From positions 1-64,000 of the forward strand of contig JAJEKV010000815.1 of the NCBI GenBank assembly GCA_021234155.1: a stretch of DNA of 64,000 bases. The letters are read 5' to 3'. This document shows, piece by piece, positions 1 to 13,100 of this stretch; positions within the stretch are counted from its first letter, which is position 1; every line of letters starts with the position of its first letter. The translations under genes and the position numbers were made by a program. The stretch comes from Isoetes taiwanensis (taxonomy: Eukaryota; Streptophyta; Lycopodiopsida; Isoetales; Isoetaceae). Under the pieces are notes generated by a model, which saw only the letters and a program-made list of their open reading frames with translations, had not been told where the DNA came from and did not search any database.

Positions 1-1162
1 TGGAACCAAAGCAGATTCTTTTTCTCATGTGTGCCTCAGAACCTTGCTGGGGCCAAGATCAAAAATTCTCAAGCTTTCAAACTATTTTAAAACTCGGCCC
101 TCGCTTTCAAGGGACTAAGTATCACTCCCAACTGCTTTAGTCGGTTCTTTCGGCCACTTCTACACCCCGCCCATGCCACGCGGTAATCAGCAAGTCAACC
201 ATGTTCAAATAGATGGAGGTAGCGCAATAATCTCATCACTCTGATAAACTCCCAAAACAAAATGGGCATCACAACTCTTTTCGTGCTCCATATGACATCA
301 AATTGGCTAATGGCCATATCACGCGAACAATTCCTGCCACACCTCTTCACATCAACATTGGTGACTTCCGCCCCCCATGGAATTTGAGTTTGGAAAGCGG
401 GCGAAGATCCGTGTGACTATGAAATGCTGGTCGGCAGACCTTTCTCCGCCAGCAAAGAGTATCCACATCGGGCCACCTGACCGCTTAGTCATCACCGATG
501 GTCATCTCAATGCCACCATGGACTTGGTAAACAGCAGATCATTTCTCGCTGACAATGCGAACCCTCTCACACGTGATTCGGCTTCAGAATATTTATCGTT
601 CAGTTCCACCAAGCGAAGTCCGTCGGCCATCCCCCCCAATATGCTGGATCCTTGGGGAGAAATGACTTTGATCGTGACCAGGTCAGTTGCTTTGCTTGAC
701 CCCACCGCCCTTTTGTAATCCAATCCAACGCGCTGATCACTTTTCAGATGTCGAACCTTCTACAACTCCCCGCTGATGTACACGCTGCCATGAAGCAACC
801 TCGGATGAAACCGGAGCAACCCTTCTTTTTCACCACGCCAGTGCCACGATCCGTTATGTCCAACCTCCCCGCACATTGTCCGTGATATCAAGCAATACCC
901 CATATTCCGTAATTGTGGTCGAGATTGTGGACGCCGGCAACAATCAAACCGGCCCCGCATTGCCTAAATCTTCCGCTCCTTATCGTAACGGTGGCCGTCG
1001 CGCTCAAAAATTCAAAACACATTTTCACCGGAGTTACAAAGATCTTCTGGAATCAACAAAGCTTGGGGAACTCACCATTCCTACCAAACCGATGCACCAC
1101 ACCAAAGTAGCAACGATGGCACGTGTGCTCAACCCTACTACCGGATCAAGGCCAAGGCGAAA
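1..1162 (+). mobile_element. 5' part of degenerate Ty3/gypsy pol region
   Basis: This stretch lies directly upstream of recognisable reverse transcriptase and is taken as the leading part of the same + strand element. Short open frames occur (for example 377-718 and 876-1166), but none gives a convincing protease or gag motif. It is C-rich like the rest of the element and unlike the AT-rich DNA further right. The left end of the element lies outside the window, so no 5' LTR can be identified. The assignment rests on position and composition rather than on a domain. Confidence 0.4.
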
Positions 1163-1860
1163 TTGACAAACTCTTGTCGCAGTTTGATCTATGAGGTCAA
1201 AACATTCAATCGGGTGAGCCCCATCGCCATTGCCCTTAAACACAATGGTAAGATCCCGCCTCAGGTGGGACTATCGGAACTCAATCGCCACGGAGCGCGA
1301 TCATTTTCCACTTCCCTTCACGCACTGTGTTCGAAGAGGTGGTCGGACATGAGATGTACCTTTATGGATGGTTTTTCCGCTACAATCGATCTCAATCAAA
1401 GAATCGGATCAACTCAAGACCACTTTCACCACCCCTGGGGCACTTTTGCCTACAAGGTGGTTCCTTTGATTATCAAACTCTCCATCAACGCTTTCAACGC
1501 ATCATGCTCGCCATGATTTCATGAAGAAAAAATCCCCTTTTGCAAATTTTCAAGATGACTTCTCTCGGGCTTACGCTCCATGGTCCACCATTTGATAAAT
1601 TGGAACTCGCCTTCCGTGAAATGTGATGAGTCCGCATTAGTCTCAATCCTGAGAAATGCACCTTTTGGGCTACCCCCGGTGTTCTCATAGGCCATGTTGT
1701 CGCGAAAGGTGTATCACCACGATCATCCGCCAAAAATCGGGCCAGGTGTGCTCAAGGCTGGCACCGGGCCAATACAAGGAGACATGTTTCCTCGGTAAGG
1801 TCAATTATTACCCACCTCATACCGATTCAGGCGCCCATCACGCATCCCATTCATAAACTC
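1163..1860 (+). pseudogene. Ty3/gypsy reverse transcriptase, frameshifted
   Basis: Fragments in different frames match the order of gypsy reverse transcriptase motifs: a segment like DGFSxYN at about 1365-1390, then WGTFAYKVVP at about 1436-1465 (the usual 'fingers/palm' block), RIMLA near 1495-1515, and later pieces resembling LNPEKCTF, IGHVV and ETCFLGKVNYY at 1640-1815. The frame changes every 100 bp or so, so no single protein can be made. The DGFSGYN-type motif is typical of the Tat-like branch of plant gypsy elements (established knowledge; branch placement here is inference). Confidence 0.75.
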
Positions 1861-1949
1861 ACGGTGATCTAATCCACCGGCGGGGAATTCCCAGCGGATG
1901 TCGCTTCCAACAGTCAAGCTTTTGCTTACTCAAAGTAACCTGCTTCGTT

Positions 1950-2400
1950 TCCTCCTCAATGGGACAAGCCCTTTCATGTTCATGTAGATGTCTCGGGCGC
2001 CGTTATTGAGCTGTTCTTCAAGAATATGATGCGCCACCTGACAAAACAAACCGCTAACGCCACCGAAAAACTCACTCCGGCCGAGCGCTAACTATTCTTC
2101 GCCATACTGAGCGTGGAAGTTTTGGGTCTCATTTCGTGTCCAACGCCCGCCATTACCTTTGGCTGTCAAATCGTTCTTTGTGGACCACCAAGCACTACTT
2201 CTATTTGATCAACAAGTCCACGCCCACGGGCCGCATTGCTCGTTGGGTCCTTCTTTCCAAGAATTTGCTCCTTTTGAAATCGCTCATAAGGCCGGCAAAT
2301 CTCATGTCGTCGATTCCGGATTATCTTTCCACGCATCCACACAGATGATCCTCAATCGGAGTCTCGACGCCTTTCCTCGACGGACTTTTTTTTAGTCACG
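1950..2400 (+). pseudogene. Ty3/gypsy RNase H remnant
   Basis: Pieces resembling FHVHVDVSGAVI (1972-2010, holding the first catalytic Asp), KLTPAER (2068-2088), VDHQALL (about 2180-2200), INKSTPTGRIARWVLL (2207-2253) and IAHKAGKSHVV (2280-2313) appear in the correct order for a gypsy RNase H, but in at least three frames. The domain follows the reverse transcriptase and precedes the integrase, the usual gypsy order. It cannot be functional as read. Confidence 0.75.
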
Positions 2401-2579
2401 GCAACACCACATTGGTTCCATGATTTTCAGTACCACAGTGCTCTTCCACCGAAAGATGAGACGCTTCTCTCCGCCAAGCTTAATAACTAAGCCATTATCA
2501 ATTTCTCCGTAGAGGTCCGTGACTACACCATGGTTTGCGGACATCTCTACAAAGGGTAAGGACACCATCCTCGACGCTG

Positions 2580-3690
2580 TGTTCTACCTCATGAAGTTCC
2601 GTGATATTGTTCGAGCTCATCATGGGCACTGGTGAGGTCATTTTCATGGTGACACCACGACGCGAAATCCTTCTAAATTTGGGGTATTATTGGCCCACGC
2701 TCTTCAAAGATGCTCACGCCCACGCCAAGACGTGGACGCTAAGCGGGTGTTGGGACGCCCCACGGCCCCGGGCGCTCTTCCCTTGACGCCGGTCGCCACG
2801 CCTACTTCCTTCAGCAAATGGGGAATGGACTTTGTGGGACCTATAGAGATCCCCTGCGCTGCACACCCGCGTTCGCTACATTCGGTTCTCATGACTACGC
2901 TTACCAAATGGGTGGAAGCTTGTGCACTTCCGGACAACAACCGCGGCAAGCACAGCTAGAGTCCCTCTATCAACAAATTATCACGCTGATTCGCTGCCCC
3001 ACCTGAGTCGGGTCGCTGACCGCGGTGTTCATTTCATCAATCATACTATCAAGGAGTCGACGGATTATCTCCTCGATACATCATCACAAGAGCACACCTT
3101 ACTATCCTCAAGGTAATGGTTTGGCGTAGCACCAACAAAACTCGTCACCATTCTCAAGAAAATTTAGACGCTTCCCGCATGCATTGGCGTGACAAAACTT
3201 CCTATCGCTCTTTGGGCCTACAATACTTGTTTCAAGATTGCTACCGGCCACACTCCTTTTAAATTGGTTTATGGTCGAAGCTCTCATGCCGCTTTTGAAT
3301 ACATCCTTCCAACACTCATTTTCAACCGGTTACCGCTCATAATCCACTGGGCCGCACTCAAAGAAAGGGTCTATCAATTAGAAACGCTTGGATGAACTTC
3401 GACGGATGCTTATATTCGTGTTCTTCATGGACAACAGCTTGCAAAAATCTTTACATGACAAACGCCTCAAGACAAAAACATTCAAAGAAGGCGATTTGGT
3501 TCTTCTTTATGATTCCGTGTACAAAAATTTTCCGGTAAACTCAAGTTTCGCTGGTTTGGCCCTTATCAAATTGTTCAAGTGGTTAGACCAAGCGCTTTTC
3601 CAACCCGGCAGAAAGTTAGATGGCACTCCATTACCTACATTGGTTAATGGTTTTCGCCTCAAAACATTTCATCACATAGGGAAATAAAAT
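2580..3690 (+). pseudogene. Ty3/gypsy integrase remnant
   Basis: Recognisable in order: a degraded zinc-binding region near 2600-2760; the core start FSKWGMDFVGPI at 2810-2845; TLTKWVEACALPDN around 2896-2937; DRGVHFINHTIKE at about 3018-3056; WAYNTCFKIATGHTPFKLVYG at about 3213-3275; and the C-terminal part DKRLKTKTFKEGDLVLLY at about 3448-3501, ending NGFRLKTFHH near 3645-3675. Frames change repeatedly, so the gene is dead. The arrangement RT-RNase H-integrase marks the element as Ty3/gypsy rather than Ty1/copia. Confidence 0.8.
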
Positions 3691-6600
3691 CAACAAAATG
3701 TAGACACCTTCAAGATGCAAACACCATAGAAAGTGACTAGAAAGGTGGTATATTATATTATAGTGGAGTTTTTTTTTACAAAATGTGGGCGCCCAGCCGC
3801 CTATTTCCGCTTATGGGCATCGCTTATATACAAAAACGGGCTGTGAGCCCTATCTACTAAGTCCTAAGAGGAAAAACCCCTACCCGGGTTCGGAGAGAGG
3901 TGATGCGCGGAGAGATGGTAGAGGTTCCGCCCGATCCCGCCAAGGTGCAGAACCACCTCCATCCCGTTGGTCTTCTGCCTGGGGATGTTCAGCCATCCCT
4001 AAGACACTGTACCGCCCCATTTGAATGCTTTACCCCGATTTGGCTGGTAGCCAGAGATCCGACAATTCATCTTGCAAGTGATCCACCGGCAGTGGGCATA
4101 TGCGATCTCGCTCAAAAGCGGCCAGAAGCCTATACCGAGCGCCATCGGATGCCTTTGTTACTCTTGCTCGCCTTATATAGCCAATCGAGGGAACTCCTTG
4201 TTGACGTGGACCAATCACACAAATCGCCAACGCGGTTTGCAATGCAAGGTCGTTTCCTAAACCGAATCTTTTCTCCCGCCAAGATATCTAGCCATGGTAC
4301 CTTTCGACACATTCCTTTTAATGATATCCCACTTGAGAAGCCGGCATTGAATGCCATTCCTTCTTTTCACGCCCGTCGAACATTAATATGTGTCCTTTGC
4401 CCAATTGGGCGTACTTAGATCCTTCTTTCACGTCTCATCCTCACCGTTCATTGCTTCTCCCTTACGTTTTTTTGGGACTTAGCCAAATTTTGCCTCTCAA
4501 TACCCTTCTTGGCATCTTTTGACACGCACCATCAAGTTCGAGTTCAGCCTCTTCATACCTCTTCGCTTCCATGAAGTACTGAACCTTGTTTCATATGTCC
4601 TTCCGGGAGCCGACTCACGGACCACTTCTCTTTGTTGTGATTGCGCATTTATATGGTTCTGAAAGTTTTCTGCACGCTTCAGCACGCCCTAAGTGATCCA
4701 GCCCCTTTGCATCTCAGATCCTCTTGACTTCCACTTCTCCGTGCGGAAGCTTCTCCTTGTTGGCCCAATAAAGCAGTCGCCGAACTTATCACCAGCCACG
4801 TAATTCTCCCCAAATGGAACTCCGCCCAAATCCCTCGACCGGGCCAGCGCTTCATCGCCAATATCGCTAATCACCAAGCAAGCCGCCACCCCATCAGTGG
4901 TCGATGGCACCAATTCATTTCGCCGACTCAACATTTGATTTCAGGTATTTCATATTCCCTGCTACACACCCCTTTGTGTATCATGGTTCGCTATACGATC
5001 CCCGACAGTCGCCGTAGTTTGCACCTCGCTATCATGCCAATGTCCATCGCCCGACCAATATCGACAAGCCTCAATTTAAACCTTTTGTTAAATTTCTCGG
5101 TGGCGTTAGTTCCTTGGGTATTCTATCAAGAACACCCATATCAATAAGCCTTTCTATACCCTCGTCTCACTGCTACACACTCCAAACACCACATAGATTG
5201 GCCCCAAATGATGTTCTATCGTTTTCCAAGAAATGGACCGCCTTTAGGGGTACCACTTCCATTTCTCGAAGTTTCGCGGGAGGCCACTTTCAAGCCCTCA
5301 TCCGTTATTACTTCCCTCCCACACCACCAAATTCTCTTTATAATTCCACTCGGCCCCTTCCACAACTCACCAGCCGCACTTCACGCCCGTTTTCCCCTCG
5401 GTCATGTCCAAAGTCCGCACACCCATGTCACCGCTCTCCTCCTCCGCTTACACCATCCACTTCACACCATTTTTCCCAAACATCACAAACCAGCAACAGT
5501 ACCGGCCCCCACCACCACAACACCCTCGCCGGGTTGTTGTATCAAGACGTGAGGATGCCAAGCGGGCCGCTTCTCAAGTTAAAAGAATCCCAAGACGCTC
5601 TTATGAGCGTGGGTTCAACGGGCACTAGAAGCCTGATGCGGGTACACCAGACCTTCAAGCCGCGAACCGCCCAAGTTGCCACTTTGGAGGCCAAACTTCA
5701 AGCCAAGCATGAAGCTCTCTACAGGCTCATGCAGATCTCAAAAGTGCACAAGCTCAAGTCACCAACTTGCAGATCAACAGGCTCAGCCCAATCAGAAATT
5801 AGGACTCTATTGGAGCACAACAAGTCCAAAGCAGCCTCCCGAAAGTACCAAGGCCGCAGATATTGCTAAGCTCAACGCCTTGTATTCCGAACTTTGTGAA
5901 AATTTCAGCACTCAAGTTCAAAACCTTACAGAACGGGATGCTCAAGCCGCCTCCTTGACGGGCGGCCTTTTCTACATGCACCTCTCACACTCCACCTCTC
6001 TTCAAGATCGCCTACAGAGGTGCGTAAATAGAAGATACCTGATGACGCGGAGATTGCCGTGTTTCCGCCTCAATACTCGGGAAATCCTCCTCCCAGTCAA
6101 CACTTCGTGAAATGGGTCCGCGGACCACCACGCCGCCGAAGGGACAACCGGATCCGAGATCTTGAACAAATGTACCGCAAGCTATTATCTGGGCCGATGA
6201 GGCTCAGGCAAAACTTGACGCCTATACCGCCATTCTAACAGAATGCCTGTTGACTTCCCTGTTCCTTCCTGCTATCACGATTATGTGGTTGCTCGACGCC
6301 ACCTCTTCCTTTCAAGTGGCATGCGGCAGACTCCGGACTGCGGGATATCCCCCGAGCAAAGTAGCATTTTTCTGGGATTTGGCCGTAACTCTCCATTGAA
6401 GACAAAGGGTTGTGGCTGCGGCCCTTGTGGTCTTTGATCTCATACACCGCGCGATCCGCATTTTTATCACCTTTCAGAGTGGTTCAGCCCATGGCTTACA
6501 TATTTCATGATTTCTATCCGGGTGATACACGTGAACACTTTTGAAATGGGCCACGCCAGCTTTTTCGTGGTGACCCCACGGCAATGGGTGCTTCAGATAA

Positions 6601-7900
6601 CAATCCATATCTTATGGATCCCCGCCGGACCCAAACTCTTCATCGTGAGTATTATGCCAGCTTGCCAATCATTTATCTTCGGCAATGAAAGCCGCAACAA
6701 ATCGAAGTATCTAGGACATCCCGGGATCTCCCTATGCACAAATTTATATGCAAAGACTCGGCCGGTTATAACGGGCCACAAGCTCGTTGGAAAGCAAGAC
6801 GGTCCCCACGGGGATGGGATAGCCCTCTGCCCGCCAACTGCTTCTCTTTGGGATCGCTTGATGTCGGGCTCTTGATCGGATCTTGTCGGGCCAATTCGTG
6901 GAGACCGCCAAGAACCCACCACCCGCATGGTTCCTTCTCCCTATGCTTCCCCTCGGGCGCATTCCTCCACCAGTTCCCGACTTCTCGACGGGCGCCTTCC
7001 TTTTTGGACCAAGGTCATGGATGGTCATGCGTGATGGACACCACCTCAGATCTCGACTGGATCTCCTGGGATCCACGCTTTGTTCGGGCCACACATTGGG
7101 AAGAAGGTGCCACTCGACACCACCACCTAATTGATCTACATTGCTAATGCTGGTTGGCAAGCGGCGCCATGGATGCGCTTCATGGTCTTGACACCTTCTT
7201 GCGGGTATCGCCACCACCTCACCCATCCTTCACCCATCTTCAGCAGATTTTGTGCTGCTCTCAAATGCATTTTGCTAAGCTCCTTAAATCGGCCGCCCCA
7301 TTTTTCACCGCCAATCCGAATGCCGCTGTCGATTGCCTTTGGCCTTGGCACTGTCTCCTCATGGAATGTCGGGTACATTTTTCTTGACGCTTCCGCCGCC
7401 CTTTGAAGACATGGTGCGGCCGCTTTCTTATTGACGTGATCCTCGCCCTTGGCCAAACACTCCTCCCGCTCTTCAAACACGCCAGATCTCATAAGCGGGC
7501 ACGATAATGGGTTGCCCGCCCTCACCCCTTGAGGATCACTTTCGCACGCATGGCTTCCCGCCCGTAAACACTTCCTCCTTTTTCTTCACTCGAGGTGTCG
7601 TTTGGTGGGGGCAGTGTTAGTCCCGTGCCTCCCGGTGCAGGGACTATTCATGCATAATGGATGCACTGTGTCAAGCTCAAGGATCCTCGGGCCGCCACCT
7701 GCAGCCATCAAAGGCTCGCGAAGACCACCGCAGCGACCACGCACAAAAGTTTTTTGGTCATTAACAAGAGGCGCCCGGACAAAGTGACGGCGTCACGCCA
7801 CCGGGCCCCGCCGATTCTAGGCACTTCAAGAGGCACCGGGCCAACATTCCCGCAGAATCAGGCCTCCTTCCGTGAGTCGGCACCAGATCAGTCGAGTGTC
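3691..7900 (+). mobile_element. C-rich tail of the first gypsy element, mostly non-coding
   Basis: Four kilobases follow integrase with no recognisable conserved domain. Open frames on both strands (for example 3900-4418 and 6744-7226) are short, overlapping and low in complexity. A T-run and an AT-rich patch at 3745-3790 separate the integrase end from this part. Base composition stays C-rich to about 7.9 kb and then becomes AT-richer, suggesting that it belongs to the same element or a second nested one. A coiled-coil remnant inside it is listed separately. Confidence 0.4.
5640..6000 (+). pseudogene. Coiled-coil protein remnant in the gypsy tail
   Basis: In shifting frames this stretch encodes segments rich in Ala, Gln, Leu and Glu, such as QVATLEAKLQAKHEALY near 5670-5720 and AKLNALYSELCENF near 5865-5905. 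They have the heptad-like look of a coiled coil. Upstream (5330-5520) the coding potential is Pro/Ser/His-rich. Large plant gypsy elements may carry an extra open frame or a long gag with coiled coils, which is the most likely origin. No conserved family was recognised. Confidence 0.3.
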
Positions 7901-8420
7901 TATATTGGGGCCCAAGGCCATTGTACTATATATATGAGTAGAGCTAGCACACATGAGTTTTTTAGATGAGTTTTGAGTCTTGTCTTTTCGGTTTCTCATC
8001 ATAGAGCTCATGTATTTTCATCATTGATATCAAGGAAGCTTATCATCTTTCTCTCATTTGTTCTGCTTTTTCCTCTTCTTCTTCTCTTTTTGCAAATCCT
8101 TCAAGTGATATAGTCCCCTGGACTCTCCCTGTTAGATCCATCTGTCCTCACAGAGGGTCGCCTTCCGTGAGTTCCCCGAACCCGCACCCCAAACAATGTG
8201 TATTTATTATTAATGTGCACATTTACCAATGTGCACATTTATTAAGGTGCACACCTTTCCATGTGGGCACATTTTGCCACCTAGCCAAGTGGGCCCATTC
8301 CCACTATCCCACATGCCTAAAGGGATAATTGGGAAACCCTAGCATAACCCCCTTGTCCCCTAATTTGGCCATTTTCGTTCCTAGGGTTTTAGAGCTCATT
8401 GCTTTGGTCGCCTTCAAGAG
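7901..8420 (+). promoter_or_regulatory. Possible LTR-like promoter region
   Basis: A clear TATA-type run TATATATA at 7927-7934 is followed by T- and C-rich transcribed-like sequence (7960-8110) and then a TGTGCACA-containing short repeat (three copies of a GTGCACAT/GTGCACAC motif between 8213 and 8255). This resembles the U3/R part of a plant LTR. I found no second copy in the window, so the LTR call cannot be proven here. Confidence 0.25.
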
Positions 8421-10149
8421 GCAAAACCGCCCCGTGACTGGCCCCGTTTAATTGCACCATTAGTTTCCTTGATTCGAAAGCAGCTCAGCCAGGATGGTCG
8501 AACTCGTGTCGAGGAGCAACTCAAGGATCAGAGTTTATTTAGTCAATTTAATAGCCTAAACCGCCTTGTAGTCATAGAATCAAGAGGTTTAGCCTATTAA
8601 ATTGCCCATAAGCCCATCTAGATCCCTAGATACTGGACTCTAACTAAAGAACCTAACTCTATGATATAGATTAGATATAGTTCTTTAGTTCTTCCGTGAT
8701 GTATATGGATGATGTATCTCTATGATCTCCCTTGTATTGGGAAGGGGCTAGAGACCCAAAGCTTGGTAGTAGATGCTCCTAGATTAGCCCTCTAGCACAC
8801 TATAGATTCGCCCAGGTACAAGAACCACACCCGGTTGTGGGTGAAGGGGGCAGACCGGCTAAGAAGGAGGTTCATGTTCGACTCTTGAACCATCCCTGGG
8901 TGTGTGTAAGGCCTACCTGGGGATCATTGTGACTAGGTCTAATGGCTTACCACCGAGTGCGGGTAAGGCATGGACCTCACACCCATGAAGTGGTGTACAC
9001 TTTCCGCTGGGTTGGGCCAAACAAGGCAAAGGGGCCTAGTCACCTTGAGCGCATGTAGATCTCTCGAGGGGTGATCCCTTCCGCCCCATCGAACCGGGAG
9101 GATGAGACCTGTGAATAGCCCTTTGGCTATGCATCCTGGCTGGCTGGGCCGGTGTCCCGACACTTTTCACCCTACTCCGCAAAGTGTGCATGTGAGGGGC
9201 GGATGGAGTGGACAACCCTATGCCATGTTCTTACGCCCAAATCCATTGCCATGAATTTGCCCTGCAATGAACTCGGAGACCTAAGCCGCCAGTCCTCCCT
9301 TCGAAGTCCGGAGCCTTGGGTAGGACCCTTATGTATGATGCTGATCATTGTCTATGCAGATGTTGATGCACCACCCTTCGAGGTGGATATGTGATTATGT
9401 TGTATACTGATATGTATGTTTACGCTTCCGCAGCTAGGTAGGCCCTGAGGGAGACAGTAAAATGACCCTTCACTCTTCCCACCGGACTGATTACGGATGC
9501 AAAGGCGTGGAGGGCCCTATATCAGTGTGGAGCTGGTATGGGGGATGAACTCCTGTTTGTATACGGTGAGTGCACCGTATACGATTAGGGGACGTCACAA
9601 GACTGCTCATCCAAACCAATGTCAGGCTGGGAGACAGTGTTGGTCACATCAAGATCAATAGCATTCCACCATCTAAACTTTGTACAAGAACATCTTCGGG
9701 ACGCAACTCCAGTTCTTGTGGCAGTGGCAACACTTGATAACAACACGACACGAATGTCCGCGATGATAGAAGGAAGAACGCCCAGACATCTTGAGGAACC
9801 TCGACCACAATCTCAAGCCAAAAAACGTGAACAAATTCTTCAAGATGACCTGACATCAACCTAATTTAATTTATTATCATTATACTGAAATGTTTGTAGT
9901 TAAAAGGGATATAAATATCTTCGATGGGAGGGACCTCAATGCCTGACATAAAAGCATCCGACACCTTAACAACAAGGATAGCAACCGAAGCACCTTTGGC
10001 AAAAGAGGACTTCAAGGCAATAGCCAGACTATTCAAGGATAGAAAAAGACCTAAGGCAGAAACTTCTTCAACTCAAAAGTCAAGCTACACAGATATAAGG
10101 ACTCTTCATCCCGCATAGCATAGCCATCACGGAGGAGAGCTATGATGCC
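8421..10149. other. Non-coding stretch, no gene recognised
   Basis: No conserved protein domain is visible. Two short + frames (9619-9864, 81 codons; 9924-10118, 64 codons) have no recognisable family and no clear splice context. The sequence at 8820-9170 is GC-rich and repeat-like. The stretch ends at the target duplication of the next retroelement. Confidence 0.4.
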
Positions 10150-10154
10150 TTAAT
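10150..10154. repeat. Target-site duplication TTAAT, left copy
   Basis: TTAAT lies immediately before the LTR start TGTTGAAGG at 10155 and matches 22061-22065 exactly. A 5-bp duplication is the usual size for Ty3/gypsy integrases. Confidence 0.9.
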
Positions 10155-13100
10155 TGTTGAAGGTGTTCCTGGCAAAACCTTCAACCTCAATGGTTTAGAA
10201 CCTCCAGGTTGCTTGAGGCAACCACTCTGAATGCAAAGATTCCAGAAATGATGCACAAAGATTCATTGGGAGTATATTTCCCTGAAAGCCAAAAAGTCTG
10301 CTCCACAAAATAACTTGCAGAATATGATCTATAAAGCTATGGATATGGATATTCGCCTCAAGATGCTCAACACTTGATGCTAACAGACTGCAAAAGCTCA
10401 GTGAGGTCTGACTAGGTTAGATAGGCCAAAATTAGATCACTGACCCAGTCAATTTTTGGTCAATATCTCTGGCAGAGAGCTAAAACTTGAAACTCGATAT
10501 TGACAAGGAATTTTCTGGAGCTATCAACTCTATTCTGCTCAGATTTGTCTGCACAATAGGGGCCAAATCTCTCTTTAGCCAAAAGGGAGCCTAATTTTTT
10601 CTTTTGATGATTTTTTGCCTATCACTATAAGAAATGAACAATATTTGAAAGAGGATACTTTCTAATGAAGGATTGCACGCGTGTCCAGCATTGCCTTGAT
10701 CAAAATATTTAGCTTGGCAAGATTGATGCTCGATCAACTGTTCTTCTATGCTCAATGCATGTTGTGCAATACAATTGGATCTAAAGATGTTGGCTCAAAA
10801 TGGTATTTTAATTTTGTCTTGACAGGAATTTGCTCTTGCCCTTTCCAAAGAGATGATACATAGGCAGACCACTCATATCTGACAGTCTAGACAAACACAA
10901 GACGCCTAGCCTCTGATAATTGCTTGCTTATGGGAATGAATTTCAATGCAACACAAACAGATTACTACAAAGGTCGGATTTTCAATTAAATCAAACACTC
11001 AAGAGATACAAAGTAATATCCCAAGCTCATGGTCTTGGGCACATGATCAAATAGGTATACATTCAGACAATCCAAAGAATTGAGTCAATAATCTGGATCA
11101 TAGGTAAACATTGGAGGTCAGAAACAAGCTCAGGATCATCAAGCCGGACCTTCTTCAAAGCCAGAAAATACTTCTTTGCCTCTAAGCCCTCGAAAATCTT
11201 CTGTGCGAAAAAACCCCTTTTTGAATCTGCTCTGTTCCGTTGAGATCTTGATCATTTCCTTTTAATCTTCTGTCTTTTAGTGCATCATAAGCATTCTCGG
11301 CATTAAACATGGTGATTCTCGCCAGTTTTAGTCATGATTTAATCGGGTTTGTTGGGCGAATTAAAATGAGATCTTTAGCTGCCACCGGATTTAGGGTTCA
11401 TATGGGTTTAGGTGAAATATCCCAAGTTCGAATAGGAATTGACCACCAAGGTATATAAGGAGAAGAAAATCAATTATTTCTGATTATTGCGTGCAATGTC
11501 CACGTGGGATCCAGTACCTCCACCGCCCCACACGCCCGGATGTTCCACGCGGCATGGGGAGATTGGCCGGAAAGAGAAATTAGGTTTGGGGGTAGATAGG
11601 AAAAATTTTTGCACCCCTAAGCCCTAAGGCACGATTCCCTAGGAAGCACATATAATGCCCAAAACAAAGCCTTTTTTCAAAATTCTTTTTTCCTAAGGGA
11701 ATCTTTTTTTTGTACCCTGTAAGATTCTGGAATCTCTTCTCACAATGGTGCCCTTTGGAATTTGGCAAAAAAATGAGCTAAGGAGTGGATGAAGTGGCAT
11801 TTGGAAATGATGACAAGGCTAGGTGGTATGATGTGGCCAATAGGAATGATGACGTGTTAGCCAACTTGAGTTTGAAAATTCTTTCTAGTCAAAATTTTTG
11901 AATGATGTGGAGATGATGTGTGTGAGTGATGAGGTGTCAATGGTGATGTGGCAACAATGATGCTAGTTTGATGCTTTGATATGAATTTTGATTTGAATGT
12001 GAGAGTTTGACATGAAATGGCTAGAATGATGATGGGTATGATGACTTGGCGTGTGAAGTGAGGTGTAAAGTGACTTGGCACATCAAGTGCCCATTTAGGA
12101 GCCAAAAATTTTTATGGAGCAACTTTAGAGCATCTCCTTGGGCACATTTGAATTTTTTTTTTTTGAAGAACTGTGTCAGCAATATATTAAAAGAATGGTA
12201 ATGTTACAAAGCAAGTGAGGAGGAAGGAGAACTGCCTAAAAAGAAACAAAGTTGATACCTCGACACTCCACAACAACGGCAACTCCCATCATTGTACAAA
12301 CCCACCATCACCATCTACCACACCCAAGAAGTCCCGCCCAAATGAAAAACTTCCGCTCTACTAATCCAGGGGAACACCAAAAAGCTTTGAAATAGCTTGT
12401 ACCTGAAGTCGAATCGGGGAGAGGTCTGCAGTGCTGAATCCCCGAAGATCCACAACCTTACCCCGCCTAAATCAACCACACCAACCAAGCCACGCAGACA
12501 GATGCAAGGCTTGCTGCCATTGACGAGCGGCCAAGCAAGGATACACATGAAGCAAAGAATTGTTGGCTATTCAATCTCACACAAACAGCGAGCCCCGACC
12601 CAATCCCGTGCAACCCGCAAATGAGGGCATAAAACCGCATAATGCTCCACAGCCTCAACGATGAAGGCCACAACAAGGGCAAAGAGGGCTCACACCGCCT
12701 AAACCGACTCACAAGGACATTCACCCCGATCTTGCGGTGCACCACACCGCCACATAAGCACCAACCTTCGGTGGGGAAGTGAGCTCCATGTCCACGCCCA
12801 AACCGAAGCCATCGAGAACCCGGAAGCTGCGCAGAGACCACTTGCCCAAGGGGCAGAGTGTCATGAATAGCCAACACCCGGTAACAAGACCGCACAAAAC
12901 AAGAAGATACAACATCTGGATGAACCTTCCAAACCTGCACCACCACATCACCCTGAGGGACTATAGGTATGTGTAGCGGAATACTCCCCGCCACTTGTTC
13001 CTAGATAGCCCGGTCACTGTCCTTCAGGCGAAAGCGAGCTCGAAAAAACTCCCACGAAGCTAGCTGACCATCCCAATACCAATCCTCCAAGGTGAGCACA

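Noticed and set aside
5114-5869. 251-codon + frame as a host gene
   Set aside because: Composition is Pro/Ser/His-rich in its first half, it overlaps frames of a decayed retroelement, and the coiled-coil signal switches frame.
6744-7226. 160-codon - frame antisense to the gypsy tail
   Set aside because: Overlaps frames on the other strand in GC-rich sequence where long chance frames are common; no motif.
11857-12105. 82-codon open frame identical in both LTRs (also 21237-21485)
   Set aside because: It lies in low-complexity GATG-rich LTR sequence; identity comes from the LTR duplication and no domain is visible.
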